From a virus, in IMG/VR virus record IMGVR_UViG_3300013137_000021, positions 1 through 63,367 of that record: a stretch of DNA of 63,367 nt; one strand, given 5' to 3'. The position numbers and the translations under genes are program-made. The notes under the pieces were generated by a model that was not told where the DNA came from, did no database searches, and saw only the letters and a program-made list of their open reading frames with translations. Shown here piece after piece: positions 25,548 through 34,613 of this stretch (the first letter of the stretch is position 1; each line of letters opens with the position of its first letter).

Positions 25548-26563
25548 GTGTATGTCACCTCATTAGGCACACCGGATGATGCAACCATTGGGGCTTTATA
25601 GTTCTTGTACCTCTCGAATGCGCGTTGTATGCGTTCCCAAAACGCATTGAAGTACGCGCCAATGTCTATTTTGGGTTGTTCTTGTATGATTTGGCGCGTC
25701 ACTTCCACATGGCCGCGCTTACCATTTACCACGAGTTGGGCCTTGCCGACCGAGAGCACGAGGATTTCATTCTCGGAATCCATCACAATGCAAGGCCCAT
25801 CGGTCTTACCGATTTCCTTGGCACAACCGATTATCACCTTCCCTTTGCCATCCTCGGCCCACCTGAGTATCCCCTGGCCATTCAGGTCCACATCGCCGGT
25901 AATTGCCCAACCCTCATCGAGCAATTCGGAAGGCTTCTCCGATGTCAAAGCCATGACGCTCTTTGCGCCGCGAACCGCTCCCTTGCGCCACTTGCTCTCC
26001 TCGCCTGACCGCTCTCTCTCGTCTTCCTCCTTGCCAGGGGCAATCGAGAACCAACCTGCGCCAGTCCAGTCGAGAAGCGCCATTGTCTCTTCCCCGCCGT
26101 TGTCGTCCATAAGGAGAGTGTGGCCGGCTTCGCTCTTGAGCATCCTCACCCGCGTCCCCTTGCGGATATCCTGATCACTCATCGCCTTGGCTTCGGCGGG
26201 TATCATTTCCTGCTTATCTTTCTCAGTGGCTTGCCAAGCGGAAAAGGGAAAGACGATAGGAGGCGCGGCATAATCACCGCCGGGAAAGGCCACAAGCACC
26301 ATTTCTCTGGGCACCGGGGACCACCATATTCCGGTATCACCGTTGCCGCGTGCGTTGCATCCCGGCATCCATGACATCTCACACCAATTCGACCAGCATT
26401 TTGCGCTCTTATCATCGAACAGGTTCGGCACTTCCACTCGCACACGGCCACGGCGCTTCGGGTCCTTGAGATCCTTCACCGTGCCGACGTGACAAGTCGC
26501 GGCCTGTAGTACGTGCCACGGCTCACGAGAAATCGGCAATGTGTCTTGGCGAGGATCTAACAT
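25544..26563 (-). CDS. Baseplate spike protein, gpV/gp5 OB-fold type
   Basis: 339 aa. The N-terminal half carries the gp5/VgrG-like OB pattern: CHVGTVKDLKDPKRRGRVRVEVPNL, then WSPVPREMVLVAFPGGDYAAPPIVF. This is followed by a strand-rich stretch (GHTLLMDDNGGEETMALLDWTG) typical of spike bases. The C-terminus is helical with basic/aromatic residues. It lies between the hub (gpD-like) and the gp25-like wedge, as in contractile tails. No lysozyme domain is visible. Confidence 0.8.
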   Translation of the reverse strand: MLDPRQDTLPISREPWHVLQAATCHVGTVKDLKDPKRRGRVRVEVPNLFDDKSAKCWSNWCEMSWMPGCNARGNGDTGIWWSPVPREMVLVAFPGGDYAAPPIVFPFSAWQATEKDKQEMIPAEAKAMSDQDIRKGTRVRMLKSEAGHTLLMDDNGGEETMALLDWTGAGWFSIAPGKEEDERERSGEESKWRKGAVRGAKSVMALTSEKPSELLDEGWAITGDVDLNGQGILRWAEDGKGKVIIGCAKEIGKTDGPCIVMDSENEILVLSVGKAQLVVNGKRGHVEVTRQIIQEQPKIDIGAYFNAFWERIQRAFERYKNYKAPMVASSGVPNEVTYT

Positions 26564-26575
26564 GGTGTGAGCATC

Positions 26576-27760
26576 CTAATATGGCGCTGCGTCTGCAAAT
26601 ACTTTGGCGAATTCTGGATCGTCCATCAGGACATATTTCCCGTGAACTTCTTCACCCGCGCTCTTGCTCCCCTGAACCTCTATAGTGGCCTTAAACGTAC
26701 GAATAAGCTTCTCCGCTGTGCCGAACGTGAAGGTCGCCTGACTGTCCCCGTCCATGATACGCGGCCCTATGTAGAGGGTATTGTCCTTGTAAATATCGCA
26801 GTGCATGACGTTCGGGCGATCCATGTCCTCATCTTTCTCAAGGCCGTCCTTACCCAGAGAATCCCTGAGCAAGTCGCCACGGGTATGGTATCCATGTCCC
26901 CTGGACCACGAATGCGCCGCGCCTCGGACATACCATTTACCGGAGAAATCAGGACCGACATTCAAAATCGTGATACACTTCTTGGCTCGCACGTGAGGCA
27001 CGCCAATCAGTTCAACCAGCCCGCGAATTGATTGTGATGCTGCGGATTGATTGACTTGAGCAAGACCGTTCTTGATTATGGTACTGAGTTCTTTCTCAAC
27101 GTCGCCATAGGCCACGCCACCGCCGCGTGTGCGAAAATTTCCGTTTCCCCATGTCCCATAGAATCCTTTCGGCGCCACTGTCTTGCGTTGCGATTTGATG
27201 GGTTTTTTGGGGCTGCCGCCTGTGGGAACCTTCCCGCCGCCTTTCCCTTTTTTTGCTCCGAGCATCTGTAGGGCACGCCGGAAAAATGCAGCGGTAGTCT
27301 CGCCTGGCATTGGTATCTTATTGTTGTGGGGGTTGGCCGGGTCTTCAGTCTGATCTAAACCCTCCACCTTTAGACCGAGGGATTGACCGATACCCTCAAG
27401 TACCTTCTTGAGGCTCGTCTCGTCGAACATGCCCCGTCCGCCAGTCCCGGCCATAGCCTCTGACGGGTCCATGCCCACGAGCACGACGCGCTGTCCTTTA
27501 TCGGAATAGATCGGGCTCAACTCTTTGAGGTTCATCGTCACCTTTGGCGACATATCTCCCCGGTTGCCGAATCGAATCACCACCTTGTCGTCAATTTTGA
27601 ATGCCCCGTCATATTTGCGATCTTCGTTCACAACCGTTACCGTGAGCGTGGAAACTGCATCCTCCAAATCCTGCAACTCCCACCGCTCGCAGCATCGCGT
27701 TACGTCCTTGCTGCCGACGGTAATGACGAAATCGGGTTGGTATTTCATCTGGTCAGGCAT
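26576..27760 (-). CDS. Tail hub protein, gpD/gp27-like
   Basis: 394 aa. It begins YQPDFVITVGSKDVTRCCERWELQDLEDAVSTLTVTVVNEDRKYDG, the first beta-barrel pattern of contractile-tail hub proteins, followed by 'DKVVIRFGNRGDMSPKVTMNLKELSPIYSD'. A Gly/Lys-rich loop (about residues 175-200) may be flexible. The late part (RGAAHSWSRGHGYHTRGDLLRDSLG) is the usual second barrel, 'W...GY.T...L.R'. It overlaps the tube-associated gene by 8 bases and precedes the spike gene. It should form the trimeric hub joining tube and spike. Confidence 0.8.
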   Translation of the reverse strand: MPDQMKYQPDFVITVGSKDVTRCCERWELQDLEDAVSTLTVTVVNEDRKYDGAFKIDDKVVIRFGNRGDMSPKVTMNLKELSPIYSDKGQRVVLVGMDPSEAMAGTGGRGMFDETSLKKVLEGIGQSLGLKVEGLDQTEDPANPHNNKIPMPGETTAAFFRRALQMLGAKKGKGGGKVPTGGSPKKPIKSQRKTVAPKGFYGTWGNGNFRTRGGGVAYGDVEKELSTIIKNGLAQVNQSAASQSIRGLVELIGVPHVRAKKCITILNVGPDFSGKWYVRGAAHSWSRGHGYHTRGDLLRDSLGKDGLEKDEDMDRPNVMHCDIYKDNTLYIGPRIMDGDSQATFTFGTAEKLIRTFKATIEVQGSKSAGEEVHGKYVLMDDPEFAKVFADAAPY

Positions 27761-28196
27761 TCTTGTATTCCGTCAGCTTCACTCGTAGCTTGCCGAATTC
27801 GGGTAGGAGTTGGTTAGGCTCGAACAGCGGCGACCATGCCGCGTCAACGTGTTCCACCACGCATTTAGCTTTGAGGGCGGAACCGAGAATCAGCGTCACA
27901 ACCGGCGGGCAATCAACGCCTGTGCCCTTGCTCGTGCATTTCGTGAGTTTCAGGAGGTCGTCAGTTCCCTTCTTGACCTGGTTGAAATCGCCATCCATAG
28001 AAAGCTGCATGTCAAGTTCATAAGCCGTTGCCTGGCCGCATCCATACTGCAATATGGGCGCTTCCCGACCCGCCGCGGAAAGGTGATTCCACTTGGCGTT
28101 CTTCACGATCTTGACCGTGTGCGGATTCCATTGAAAGCTTACCTGAGCGCCGCCCCCAACGATCATACCGCGGGTGAATTGAGCGGTTGCAGCCAT
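27753..28196 (-). CDS. CIS tube/LysM-type tail-tube initiator
   Basis: 147 aa. The pattern FQWNPHTVKIVKNAKWNHLSAAGREAPILQYGCGQATAYELDMQLSMDG matches the N-terminal domain of contractile-injection-system tube proteins (Afp7/PVC7-like), which link tube and hub. The later part ends YLRVKLTEYK-like, with 'LIL..ALKAKCVVEHVDAAWSPLFEPNQLLPEF'. It lies between tape measure and hub as expected; TAATG overlap with the tape-measure stop. Confidence 0.75.
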   Translation of the reverse strand: MAATAQFTRGMIVGGGAQVSFQWNPHTVKIVKNAKWNHLSAAGREAPILQYGCGQATAYELDMQLSMDGDFNQVKKGTDDLLKLTKCTSKGTGVDCPPVVTLILGSALKAKCVVEHVDAAWSPLFEPNQLLPEFGKLRVKLTEYKNA

Positions 28197-30610
28197 TAGT
28201 ACGGCGACCCCCAGTTGGTTCCATAGGCTCCGAAGTTCTGCGCTGCATCACGCCGATTGGTTTCACGAATAGTTGTTCGTAAGGCTTCGCCGTCAATCTC
28301 CACATGATTCTCGACATGGATATTCGCGAGGCGTTCGCCCAAATCCATGATGGTTTGCTTTAGTGAAGCCAATAAGTCGCTGGTAGCAGATTCACCCGCG
28401 GAGGGCGCAGCGAGTGTGCCCGTGGTATCGGTTGGTGTGCCGGGTGCGATTGGAGCGTATTTGGGGACATTCTCACCTACCCATCCTGCCACTACATTAA
28501 CGTTCTGTTGATATCGCCAATAACGCTCCGCGAAATTGTTCAGACCGAGCCCGCCAGCGACACCTTCTTTTGTAATGTAGTCTTGTGGCCTGTTGAACAG
28601 GTTGAGCGCCTTGTCGAGCCCCAGGTATTTCCCCCATTCCGAGGCTTTGGCGTGGTTCTCTTTGCCAACCGAGTTTTCAATGATCCCACCCCAAAAACCT
28701 TGCATACCTTGGTGCACCATTGAACGCCATTCCGCCATGAATTTCACAAACGTCTCAACCCCGCTGTAGAGAGCTTCGGCAGCCGCTGTGCCAGCTTGCA
28801 TACTGGTATTTGTTCCCCGGAAATATCCTCCCAAGGTATCAATGGCCGTGGTGATTGATGCGGCAAAACTCATCACTTGTTCAGACTTCTGCGCCATGAG
28901 ATCCCACTCGCTCATCATGTGAGCCCATGCGTTTTTGAGCCGCATATACCGAACATCTTGACCCAGGCCCTCAGCAATAATTTCCTCCAACTTCCGGGCC
29001 TTCTCTTCTTCGCTGAGGTTCTTATCTTCCTCAATACGTTTTAATTGTTGCTCCATCTTCGCGAAGTACCCAGGCGTCAACATCATCTCAAGTTGCCCGC
29101 GCCATTGTGGGTCAAAACCGATCTGTTTCAGTATGCCCGGTCCAAACTGGTCCTTGGCTTTCGCGTACCATTGAGTCATCCGCTTGAACCAGGCAACGGG
29201 ATCCTTGGCAAACGCCTGCATGAATATGGTTCCGATTTGTGCGTTGAAACTTTCTTTCGCAGGCCCTCTTAAATCCTTCAGTTGACCGAATAGTTTTGGA
29301 TCTGGACCACCAGCAGCAAAAAGCTGCATCAAAGGAACGCCGCCCTTTTCCAAGAAACTCCTCATGCCACGAGCGCCTAATTGGGGCTTCTGACCACCGG
29401 AAACGAGTGCGCCATACATAGCAAGGATGTTCTTGGTGCTCATGCCCAGTTCCAACGCGGACGGCAATGTATATGTGGCTACATTGGCAAGATCACGACC
29501 CCAAGCGTGTGTCGTGATAACCACTGAAGCCACTTCACCCATGACCTCGCCAACAAGTGAGGCATACTGCTTCTGGCCGGTCTCATATTTGAGCCGTTCC
29601 GCTTCGGGCATGAACATTAATTGGGCTTCAGCGGTCTTGGAGAGCAGGCGGGCCATGACTTCGGGCGTGGTTTTGGTCCATTTCCCCACGAGCATGGACA
29701 TTCTTGTCATGCGGTCAACTTGATCTTGCGCCCCTTTGGGGTCCAAATTTGACAACAAGTCCATCGAAAACCCTGATATCACTTCCCCAGCCGCGTCCAA
29801 ATAATCCTTAATCGAGCCCAAATGTGGATTACGTTTGACAAATTCCCACCCTCGCCGTTCCGTGGCGAGTATCTGCTCACGGGACAAATTACTACCTGCA
29901 AGGACTGATTCGGGCTCAACCAGCTTTTCCCGCGCTTTACCGAGAACAACGTTCTCCATAAGCGACTTGGCTCCGTGAATAAGCCCGCCCCACAACATCC
30001 ACCGCATCATAAAAAACGGCACAAACTTATCCATAGACATGCCGAATATGCTGTCATCCTTGGGCACGCGACCGCCCGCGCCGCCACCGGCACCCATCAC
30101 CCTTAGCGGCGTAACGCTCTTGGATGCCCTGGCTAGCGCCTCCATTTGTCTCGTAACAGTTCCTAGTTCAGTCTTGATCGTAGATAATTTGGTCGTGAGC
30201 GGCGCAAATGCGCTATTAAAAGCCGTGGCCATCTTGCCTGTGGCAGCCGTGGCGGTAGTGGCGAGCGAATTCATCAATGTCTCCATCCGTGTGATGGAAT
30301 CCATGATTGCAGCCTTGGGCACGCGACCGCCCGCGCCGCCACCGGCACCCATCACCCTTGGCGGCGTAACGCTCTTGGATGCCCTGGCTAGCGCCTCCAT
30401 TTGTCTCGTAACAGTTCCTAGTTCAGTCTTGATCGTAGATAATTTGGTCGTGAGCGGCACAAATGCGCTATTAAAAGCCGTGGCCATCTTGCCTGTGGCA
30501 GCCGTGGCGGTAGTGGCGAGCGAATTCATCAATGTCTCCATCCGTGTGATGGAATCCATGATTGCAGCCTCGCCCTTGACACCGTATGCTATGCCTATCT
30601 GCTGATCCAC
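28196..30610 (-). CDS. Tail tape-measure protein, 804 aa, with duplicated N-terminus
   Basis: A long helical protein with Ala/Met/Leu-rich coils and central hydrophobic stretches (SLVGEVMGEVASVVITTHAWG; MLWGGLIHGAKSLM). It lies directly after the frameshifted chaperone. Residues about 14-98 and 99-183 are a near-identical tandem repeat (TRMETLMNSLATTATAATGK...GAGGGAGGRVPK) from a 255-bp duplication, with only two substitutions. The GTG start at 30610 is used; GGGAAG lies 6 bases upstream. The product should set tail length; the duplication would add 85 residues if retained in the mature protein. Confidence 0.85.
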   Translation of the reverse strand: MDQQIGIAYGVKGEAAIMDSITRMETLMNSLATTATAATGKMATAFNSAFVPLTTKLSTIKTELGTVTRQMEALARASKSVTPPRVMGAGGGAGGRVPKAAIMDSITRMETLMNSLATTATAATGKMATAFNSAFAPLTTKLSTIKTELGTVTRQMEALARASKSVTPLRVMGAGGGAGGRVPKDDSIFGMSMDKFVPFFMMRWMLWGGLIHGAKSLMENVVLGKAREKLVEPESVLAGSNLSREQILATERRGWEFVKRNPHLGSIKDYLDAAGEVISGFSMDLLSNLDPKGAQDQVDRMTRMSMLVGKWTKTTPEVMARLLSKTAEAQLMFMPEAERLKYETGQKQYASLVGEVMGEVASVVITTHAWGRDLANVATYTLPSALELGMSTKNILAMYGALVSGGQKPQLGARGMRSFLEKGGVPLMQLFAAGGPDPKLFGQLKDLRGPAKESFNAQIGTIFMQAFAKDPVAWFKRMTQWYAKAKDQFGPGILKQIGFDPQWRGQLEMMLTPGYFAKMEQQLKRIEEDKNLSEEEKARKLEEIIAEGLGQDVRYMRLKNAWAHMMSEWDLMAQKSEQVMSFAASITTAIDTLGGYFRGTNTSMQAGTAAAEALYSGVETFVKFMAEWRSMVHQGMQGFWGGIIENSVGKENHAKASEWGKYLGLDKALNLFNRPQDYITKEGVAGGLGLNNFAERYWRYQQNVNVVAGWVGENVPKYAPIAPGTPTDTTGTLAAPSAGESATSDLLASLKQTIMDLGERLANIHVENHVEIDGEALRTTIRETNRRDAAQNFGAYGTNWGSPY
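30060..30569. repeat. Tandem 255-bp direct duplication
   Basis: Unit 30060-30314 is repeated at 30315-30569. By eye the units differ at two protein-changing positions (AGC/GGC context near 30105/30360, and CGC/CAC context near 30205/30460). The period is exactly 85 codons, so the reading frame is kept. The near identity points to a recent event. Confidence 0.9.
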
Positions 30611-30612
30611 GG

Positions 30613-30906
30613 TTATCTTCCCGCCTGTCTTTGCTCGAATTCACGTTGCTTCATGTATCGTCGCCACATGTCCCGCCGCACCGAGGTGGGCCAGGACATG
30701 ACTTCACTACGTGGTTGCCTCAAATGGTAAATCAGGTTGAATGTTTCTTGCTCGAAAGCATCCAAATCGGCTCCGAACAACGGCACTAGCGGGGTAAGAT
30801 CCTTGTAGCCCCACTGTGTGAGACTCCCTCCAATTGCTATACCTACCCCGCCGGTAAGAAAAAACGGCGGTCCATGAACAGATTGAACATCTCCTTGTCG
30901 CCACAC
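30613..30906 (-). CDS. Frameshift extension of the tail assembly chaperone (-1 frame)
   Basis: This open frame overlaps the end of the 245-aa gene and is in its -1 frame. Its apparent own start (30906) is probably not used, as no good box precedes it. After slippage at 30858-30864, the ribosome would read LTGGVGIAIGG..., adding 81 residues and ending at 30613. The extension carries a Trp/Arg-rich end (WPTSVRRDMWRRYMKQREFEQRQ), like the T part of lambda gpG-T and related chaperones. The predicted fusion is 322 aa. It is directly upstream of the tape measure, exactly where such frameshifts occur. Confidence 0.75.
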   Translation of the reverse strand: MWRQGDVQSVHGPPFFLTGGVGIAIGGSLTQWGYKDLTPLVPLFGADLDAFEQETFNLIYHLRQPRSEVMSWPTSVRRDMWRRYMKQREFEQRQAGR

Positions 30907-31580
30907 TGCTGGCAGGCCAAGGTGATGTTCGGGTCATAGCCGCAAATCAGTTCTTCCCGCATTCCCCGGATGCGCTCATGGTCCCGCGGGGGCAATGCAA
31001 TCACGTCCCGGTAAGAGATCGTCTCCACCCCGCCGAGGCTTCGGAGGCATTGCATGTCCGATAGATTCGGGTCGATTCCACCAGCATCCGCGGCAGCACT
31101 CAGGATCGTCGCCTCCTTTTTCCCGGTGATCATCCCGACAACGGCCCGTTTGCCAGAGCGCGGCAATACGTCCTCAACTGTGGGGTCGTTGGGATTCGGA
31201 CCCCATCGCAATGGTTCCACATAAGGCAAGCCATCCGGGTTATCGTCCGATTGCGGAAGTATCGACTTAGCGTGCGAGTTGGGGAAATTGCACTTGGAAC
31301 ACTTCCTGTTTGATTTCAAGAAATCACCGTATCTCACACGGAATATTGCAACCAACAGGTATTCGATATCTGGCACGAGAAGCGCTTGAATATCCTGAAC
31401 CGTGCAATTTTCCTTGCCGTTCAAGGAGACGACGCTCTTCGCCGCGTACCGTGCGGCAAATTCCCAGTGCGGCAGGTTGAACTTCAATATTTCTTTATCC
31501 GCCGCGCCATTCCCCTCACGCACAACAGCCTCAATGCCGCTCACGGGAAGCAGGATAGTTTCGACTAGTTCTTCATTCAT
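30843..31580 (-). CDS. Tail assembly chaperone (G-like), 245 aa, zinc-binding
   Basis: 245 aa, beginning MNEELVETILLPVSGIEAVV, with helix-rich 'LKFNLPHWEFAARYAAKSVVSLNGKENCTVQDIQALLVPDIEYLLVAIFRVRYGDFL'. That is the pattern of tail chaperones that count subunits. Two cysteine pairs, CSKC near residue 93 and CQQC near 225, could bind zinc. The gene ends in the slippery T-run that sends some ribosomes into the -1 frame. It lies between tail tube and tape measure, so it should coat the tape measure before assembly. Confidence 0.75.
   Translation of the reverse strand: MNEELVETILLPVSGIEAVVREGNGAADKEILKFNLPHWEFAARYAAKSVVSLNGKENCTVQDIQALLVPDIEYLLVAIFRVRYGDFLKSNRKCSKCNFPNSHAKSILPQSDDNPDGLPYVEPLRWGPNPNDPTVEDVLPRSGKRAVVGMITGKKEATILSAAADAGGIDPNLSDMQCLRSLGGVETISYRDVIALPPRDHERIRGMREELICGYDPNITLACQQCGDKEMFNLFMDRRFFLPAG
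30858..30864 (-). promoter_or_regulatory. -1 ribosomal frameshift heptamer T TTT TTC
   Basis: On the minus strand the zero-frame codons are CGT TTT TTC, giving the canonical X XXY YYZ heptamer T TTT TTC. The zero-frame stop comes five codons later (30843-30845). The -1 frame is open for a further 81 residues. G-rich sequence follows (CCGGCGGGG) and may help structure. This is the expected site and gene context for a tail chaperone frameshift. Confidence 0.8.
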
Positions 31581-31581
31581 G

Positions 31582-32055
31582 TCACATCACGCTCGGCTTT
31601 CTGAAGTCGTAAGCGATGTGAACCTTCTCCAGAAGCGGCTTGTCTATTGAACTCGCATCGCGCTTGCCGGGATCATGAACGCTCACAAGACAATTGAAAT
31701 AATCCCACGACCTGACGGGATTCATCTGGTTGTCGAGGTCCTGAATAGTCAGCATGATCGCAGGCATCGCGCTGTCACCATATCCAGTCTCCGGGTTTTG
31801 CGCCCCATCCGCGAGTTGCGTCCAGAAGCCTCGTTCACTGCCCGAAATCGGAATCACATATTCGAGTTCCATGTCGTCAAACTCGACCTGACCGGGCTCT
31901 TTGTGGGGATGGTTCATGCCGCCGCCATAGATTTTCATGATTCCGTTCTTGCGCTGGCCAGGTGTGACACTCTGACACAATGCCGCGTCCATGCCGTTCA
32001 CCAAGACCCTATAACGGAATTCCTGAATCTTGGGTATTGCCATTATTTGATTCAT
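31582..32055 (-). CDS. Tail tube protein
   Basis: 157 aa with the contractile-tail tube pattern: FRYRVLVNGMDAALCQSVTPGQRKNGIMKIYGGGMNHPHKEPGQVEFDDMELEYV, then 'MLTIQDLDNQMNPVRSWDYFNCLV', which corresponds to the T4 gp19/phage_T4_gp19 family. ATG 32055 has AGGAGGT upstream. It lies just after the sheath gene and before the chaperone, the standard order. It should polymerise as hexameric rings inside the sheath. Confidence 0.85.
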   Translation of the reverse strand: MNQIMAIPKIQEFRYRVLVNGMDAALCQSVTPGQRKNGIMKIYGGGMNHPHKEPGQVEFDDMELEYVIPISGSERGFWTQLADGAQNPETGYGDSAMPAIMLTIQDLDNQMNPVRSWDYFNCLVSVHDPGKRDASSIDKPLLEKVHIAYDFRKPSVM

Positions 32056-32074
32056 TTATCGTTACCTCCTGTTG

Positions 32075-34309
32075 TTACCGGCGAATCCAACCGGGCAACG
32101 TGTGCATGGACGAAAAGTTTGAATACAGTTCGCCCGTCGCGAGCACGCCAACCTCGAACTCGAAATACTCAATGTCCTGTGTAGGCTGAACCAGCACACG
32201 AGCATGGTAGATCCGCTGTTGGATCTCTTCTTCCGTGTTCAGCACTGCGCCCCGCAGTGCGCCGGTATCATCAAAAACGGCATGCCTGTCCGTTTCCAAC
32301 TCAAAAGAGTAGATGTCTCCACGAGCCTTCCATATCCTGAGTTGCGGCTCCAATATCCGATGGACCTCGCCCCAGGTATCGGGATGGTTCGGCTTGTTGA
32401 TGAACTGCCGGAGCACGGGCATGAACATCTTCTTCATTGCGAGCAGGAAGTTCATGATACCAATGCTCTGCATAGACGAATTGGCTATCAGCGTAGTGTT
32501 CTGTTGCCAGAAGACCGCGCCTTCGGTTCGAGTCAATTCAAGGAAATTGATCTGATTGTCCGCAAACTCATCCTGATAGCCGGGATAGGAAGCCAGGTTG
32601 AAATCAATGCCTTCAACCATCTGGACCGTGCCGAACTCAGGACCCGCGGGGGCACGCGAGGTATCTTGAATCTTAGCAAGGCATACCGCCCACAAGCCAA
32701 GATTTGAACACGCTTCTCTGTGGGCGTCATACTTGGCGTCATAGAGTGTCGGTCTGCCGAACTGTAGCGCAAGGTGAGCGTTGTTCCACTTCTCAAACGT
32801 CCAAGGGCTTTCTCCGTTGCGGTACTCAAGCGCATCCTCCGGGTCGCCGCCGGACGGGACCATAATGTGCGCCATGAGTCCTCTGTCCTCGCAATATGCC
32901 GTCAACGCTTGAGCCACGGCGTAACTCGTGGTCCCCGGAATGATGTAATGCAGCGCCATGTCTGTGCGGTCGGATATGATGTCCGCCGCATAAATGCCTG
33001 TATGGGCAAGTTCGTCACCAATCCAGTCGTTGTCTGCAAAGTCCGCCAAGCCGTCGTTGCCGCCGGTAAGCGCCACGCCGGTTGTTGAATACGCGGGCCT
33101 GTTGTTCGGAGCCGCGCTGACGGAAGCAAGGTCCGTCACTGTAATCAACTTGGACCGCGCGTTAATGTAGTTCACCACATACCGGTCGCTCTCCGGGTCC
33201 ATATTGACCTGCTTCCAATATTCATTAAGCCCCCCCTGCTCGGAATAGGTAACTTTCACGTCGAAACTGCCGTTAGTGTCGAGCCGGTTTTCCATAGGGT
33301 AAACTTTCAGCCCGTCACCCCAGACGCCAGGGTTTTTCGCTGCAAACGTGAGGGTGTCCTGAACCGTGCCCACGCTGCCGGAATGCACATCGTTGTCCAC
33401 GCCAAGAGCGGTCGTGCATGTGCTGGTGTTCTTGACCTGCAATGTTGCGCTTGCGCCGGTCTCGGTGGTCCGTATAGTTAGCACACCGCCAGATACGGAC
33501 AGTGAGGCCCCGAGCACGTCAGCAAGGTCAGCCTGAATCTGCGCGGCGCTTCGTATCCCGGCAGTGAGAGTGAAGGTCTGATCCGACTGCCCGTGAATCG
33601 CCAGTACAAGGCTGTCCGTGCCCGCCGTAGCGTCATAAACCGCGACGGTTAATCCCAAGTGAGTGTACGCATCATTGGTGACAGCTTGAATCTCCAAATC
33701 GTCGGTTACAACGTTCGCTGTAACCTTGATGCGTCCGTTGGCTACCGTAGCGGTAAGGTAATCCGTTCCGGCGTTTATCTGTCCGGCCACGGTCTCTGCC
33801 GTGATGCCAGCGCCCACCAGTGTGACGGTCTGCGCGTCATGTGTCCCTACCTTGACCTTGAACGCATCTGAGGCCCCCACGCCAAACGTAAACGGCCCGA
33901 CTTCCGTCCCTGTCACCGTTCCCGCTGCCGGGGCAGTAATAGTGAACGGGTCTGGGTCCGTCGCTATAGATGCGGGCAGTTGCGCCGCCCCCTGATCCTC
34001 CAGCGTCACAGACGAGGCCACGGCGGTCATCGTGCTGGGATCTGACGCATCCGTGCAATGCACGACACGCATAATGATGAATTTGGCCCCCTGCATGAGA
34101 CCTATTTTGATAACCAATGGGTCAACGCTGCCGGTGAATGTGCGGCCAAACCAGCGTTCGTACTCATCGACGCTTGTAACCGGCACAGGGGTCCAGAGGG
34201 GACCACGTTCCGCCTGTATCAGCGCAAACACGTAGCCGGCCATAAGCTGCTTGACATAGAGCGAGAGGTCGTTAAACGACCAGATTACTCGTGCGGCTCC
34301 CATTCCCAT
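32075..34309 (-). CDS. Tail sheath protein with two inserted repeat domains
   Basis: 744 aa, larger than most sheaths. The N-terminus (SFNDLSLYVKQLMAGYVFALIQAERGPLWTPVPVTSVDEYERWFG) and the late part (GVALTGGNDGLAD; 'FVEFEVGVL'-like YFEFEVGVLATGELYS end) match phage tail sheath proteins. Residues about 147-225 and 232-310 are two copies of the domain 'FKVKVG..DAQTVTL.. GITAETVAGQINAG...DLEIQAVTNDAYTHLGL', shared with the capsid decoration protein. Insertion in the outer sheath domain would place it on the outside of the tail. AGGAGG precedes ATG 34309. Confidence 0.85.
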   Translation of the reverse strand: MGMGAARVIWSFNDLSLYVKQLMAGYVFALIQAERGPLWTPVPVTSVDEYERWFGRTFTGSVDPLVIKIGLMQGAKFIIMRVVHCTDASDPSTMTAVASSVTLEDQGAAQLPASIATDPDPFTITAPAAGTVTGTEVGPFTFGVGASDAFKVKVGTHDAQTVTLVGAGITAETVAGQINAGTDYLTATVANGRIKVTANVVTDDLEIQAVTNDAYTHLGLTVAVYDATAGTDSLVLAIHGQSDQTFTLTAGIRSAAQIQADLADVLGASLSVSGGVLTIRTTETGASATLQVKNTSTCTTALGVDNDVHSGSVGTVQDTLTFAAKNPGVWGDGLKVYPMENRLDTNGSFDVKVTYSEQGGLNEYWKQVNMDPESDRYVVNYINARSKLITVTDLASVSAAPNNRPAYSTTGVALTGGNDGLADFADNDWIGDELAHTGIYAADIISDRTDMALHYIIPGTTSYAVAQALTAYCEDRGLMAHIMVPSGGDPEDALEYRNGESPWTFEKWNNAHLALQFGRPTLYDAKYDAHREACSNLGLWAVCLAKIQDTSRAPAGPEFGTVQMVEGIDFNLASYPGYQDEFADNQINFLELTRTEGAVFWQQNTTLIANSSMQSIGIMNFLLAMKKMFMPVLRQFINKPNHPDTWGEVHRILEPQLRIWKARGDIYSFELETDRHAVFDDTGALRGAVLNTEEEIQQRIYHARVLVQPTQDIEYFEFEVGVLATGELYSNFSSMHTLPGWIRR

Positions 34310-34310
34310 G

Positions 34311-34601
34311 TTATTGCACCTCCTCTATGTCGATTTCCCCGCGCTTTTTCATTTTTGTGATGATGCCGTCCTTGCCGTCCGGTTTGACCAGGAGCAGCTT
34401 CTCGGCTGGGATCGGCGCGGAAATGTGATCCGTTTTCTGAGGATGCCACGCGCCCAATCGTATGGTCGTGCCGTCAATAAGCGGGATTTCCTGCGGTTGA
34501 CGCCTCTTGTTCGTCACCCGGAACATGACAGGAGCGGGCTTCGAGATTGGCGCCACGCCCGGAGCTTCCGGCGAATCATTGGATTTCTTCTTCAGGGCCA
34601 T
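34311..34601 (-). CDS. Hypothetical tail-region protein, 96 aa
   Basis: The N-terminus is Lys/Pro-rich (MALKKKSNDSPEAPGVAPIS). It is followed by a compact beta-rich region (VMFRVTNKRRQPQEIPLIDGTTIRLGAWHPQ). This region resembles small phage proteins found before sheath genes, though no family name is certain. It ends one base before the sheath start. Function unknown. Confidence 0.6.
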   Translation of the reverse strand: MALKKKSNDSPEAPGVAPISKPAPVMFRVTNKRRQPQEIPLIDGTTIRLGAWHPQKTDHISAPIPAEKLLLVKPDGKDGIITKMKKRGEIDIEEVQ

Positions 34602-34613
34602 GATCGGGCCTCC

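Noticed and set aside
30039-30605. 188-aa plus-strand ORF opposite the tape-measure repeat
   Set aside because: Duplicated only because the coding strand is duplicated; no start signal and inside a solid gene.
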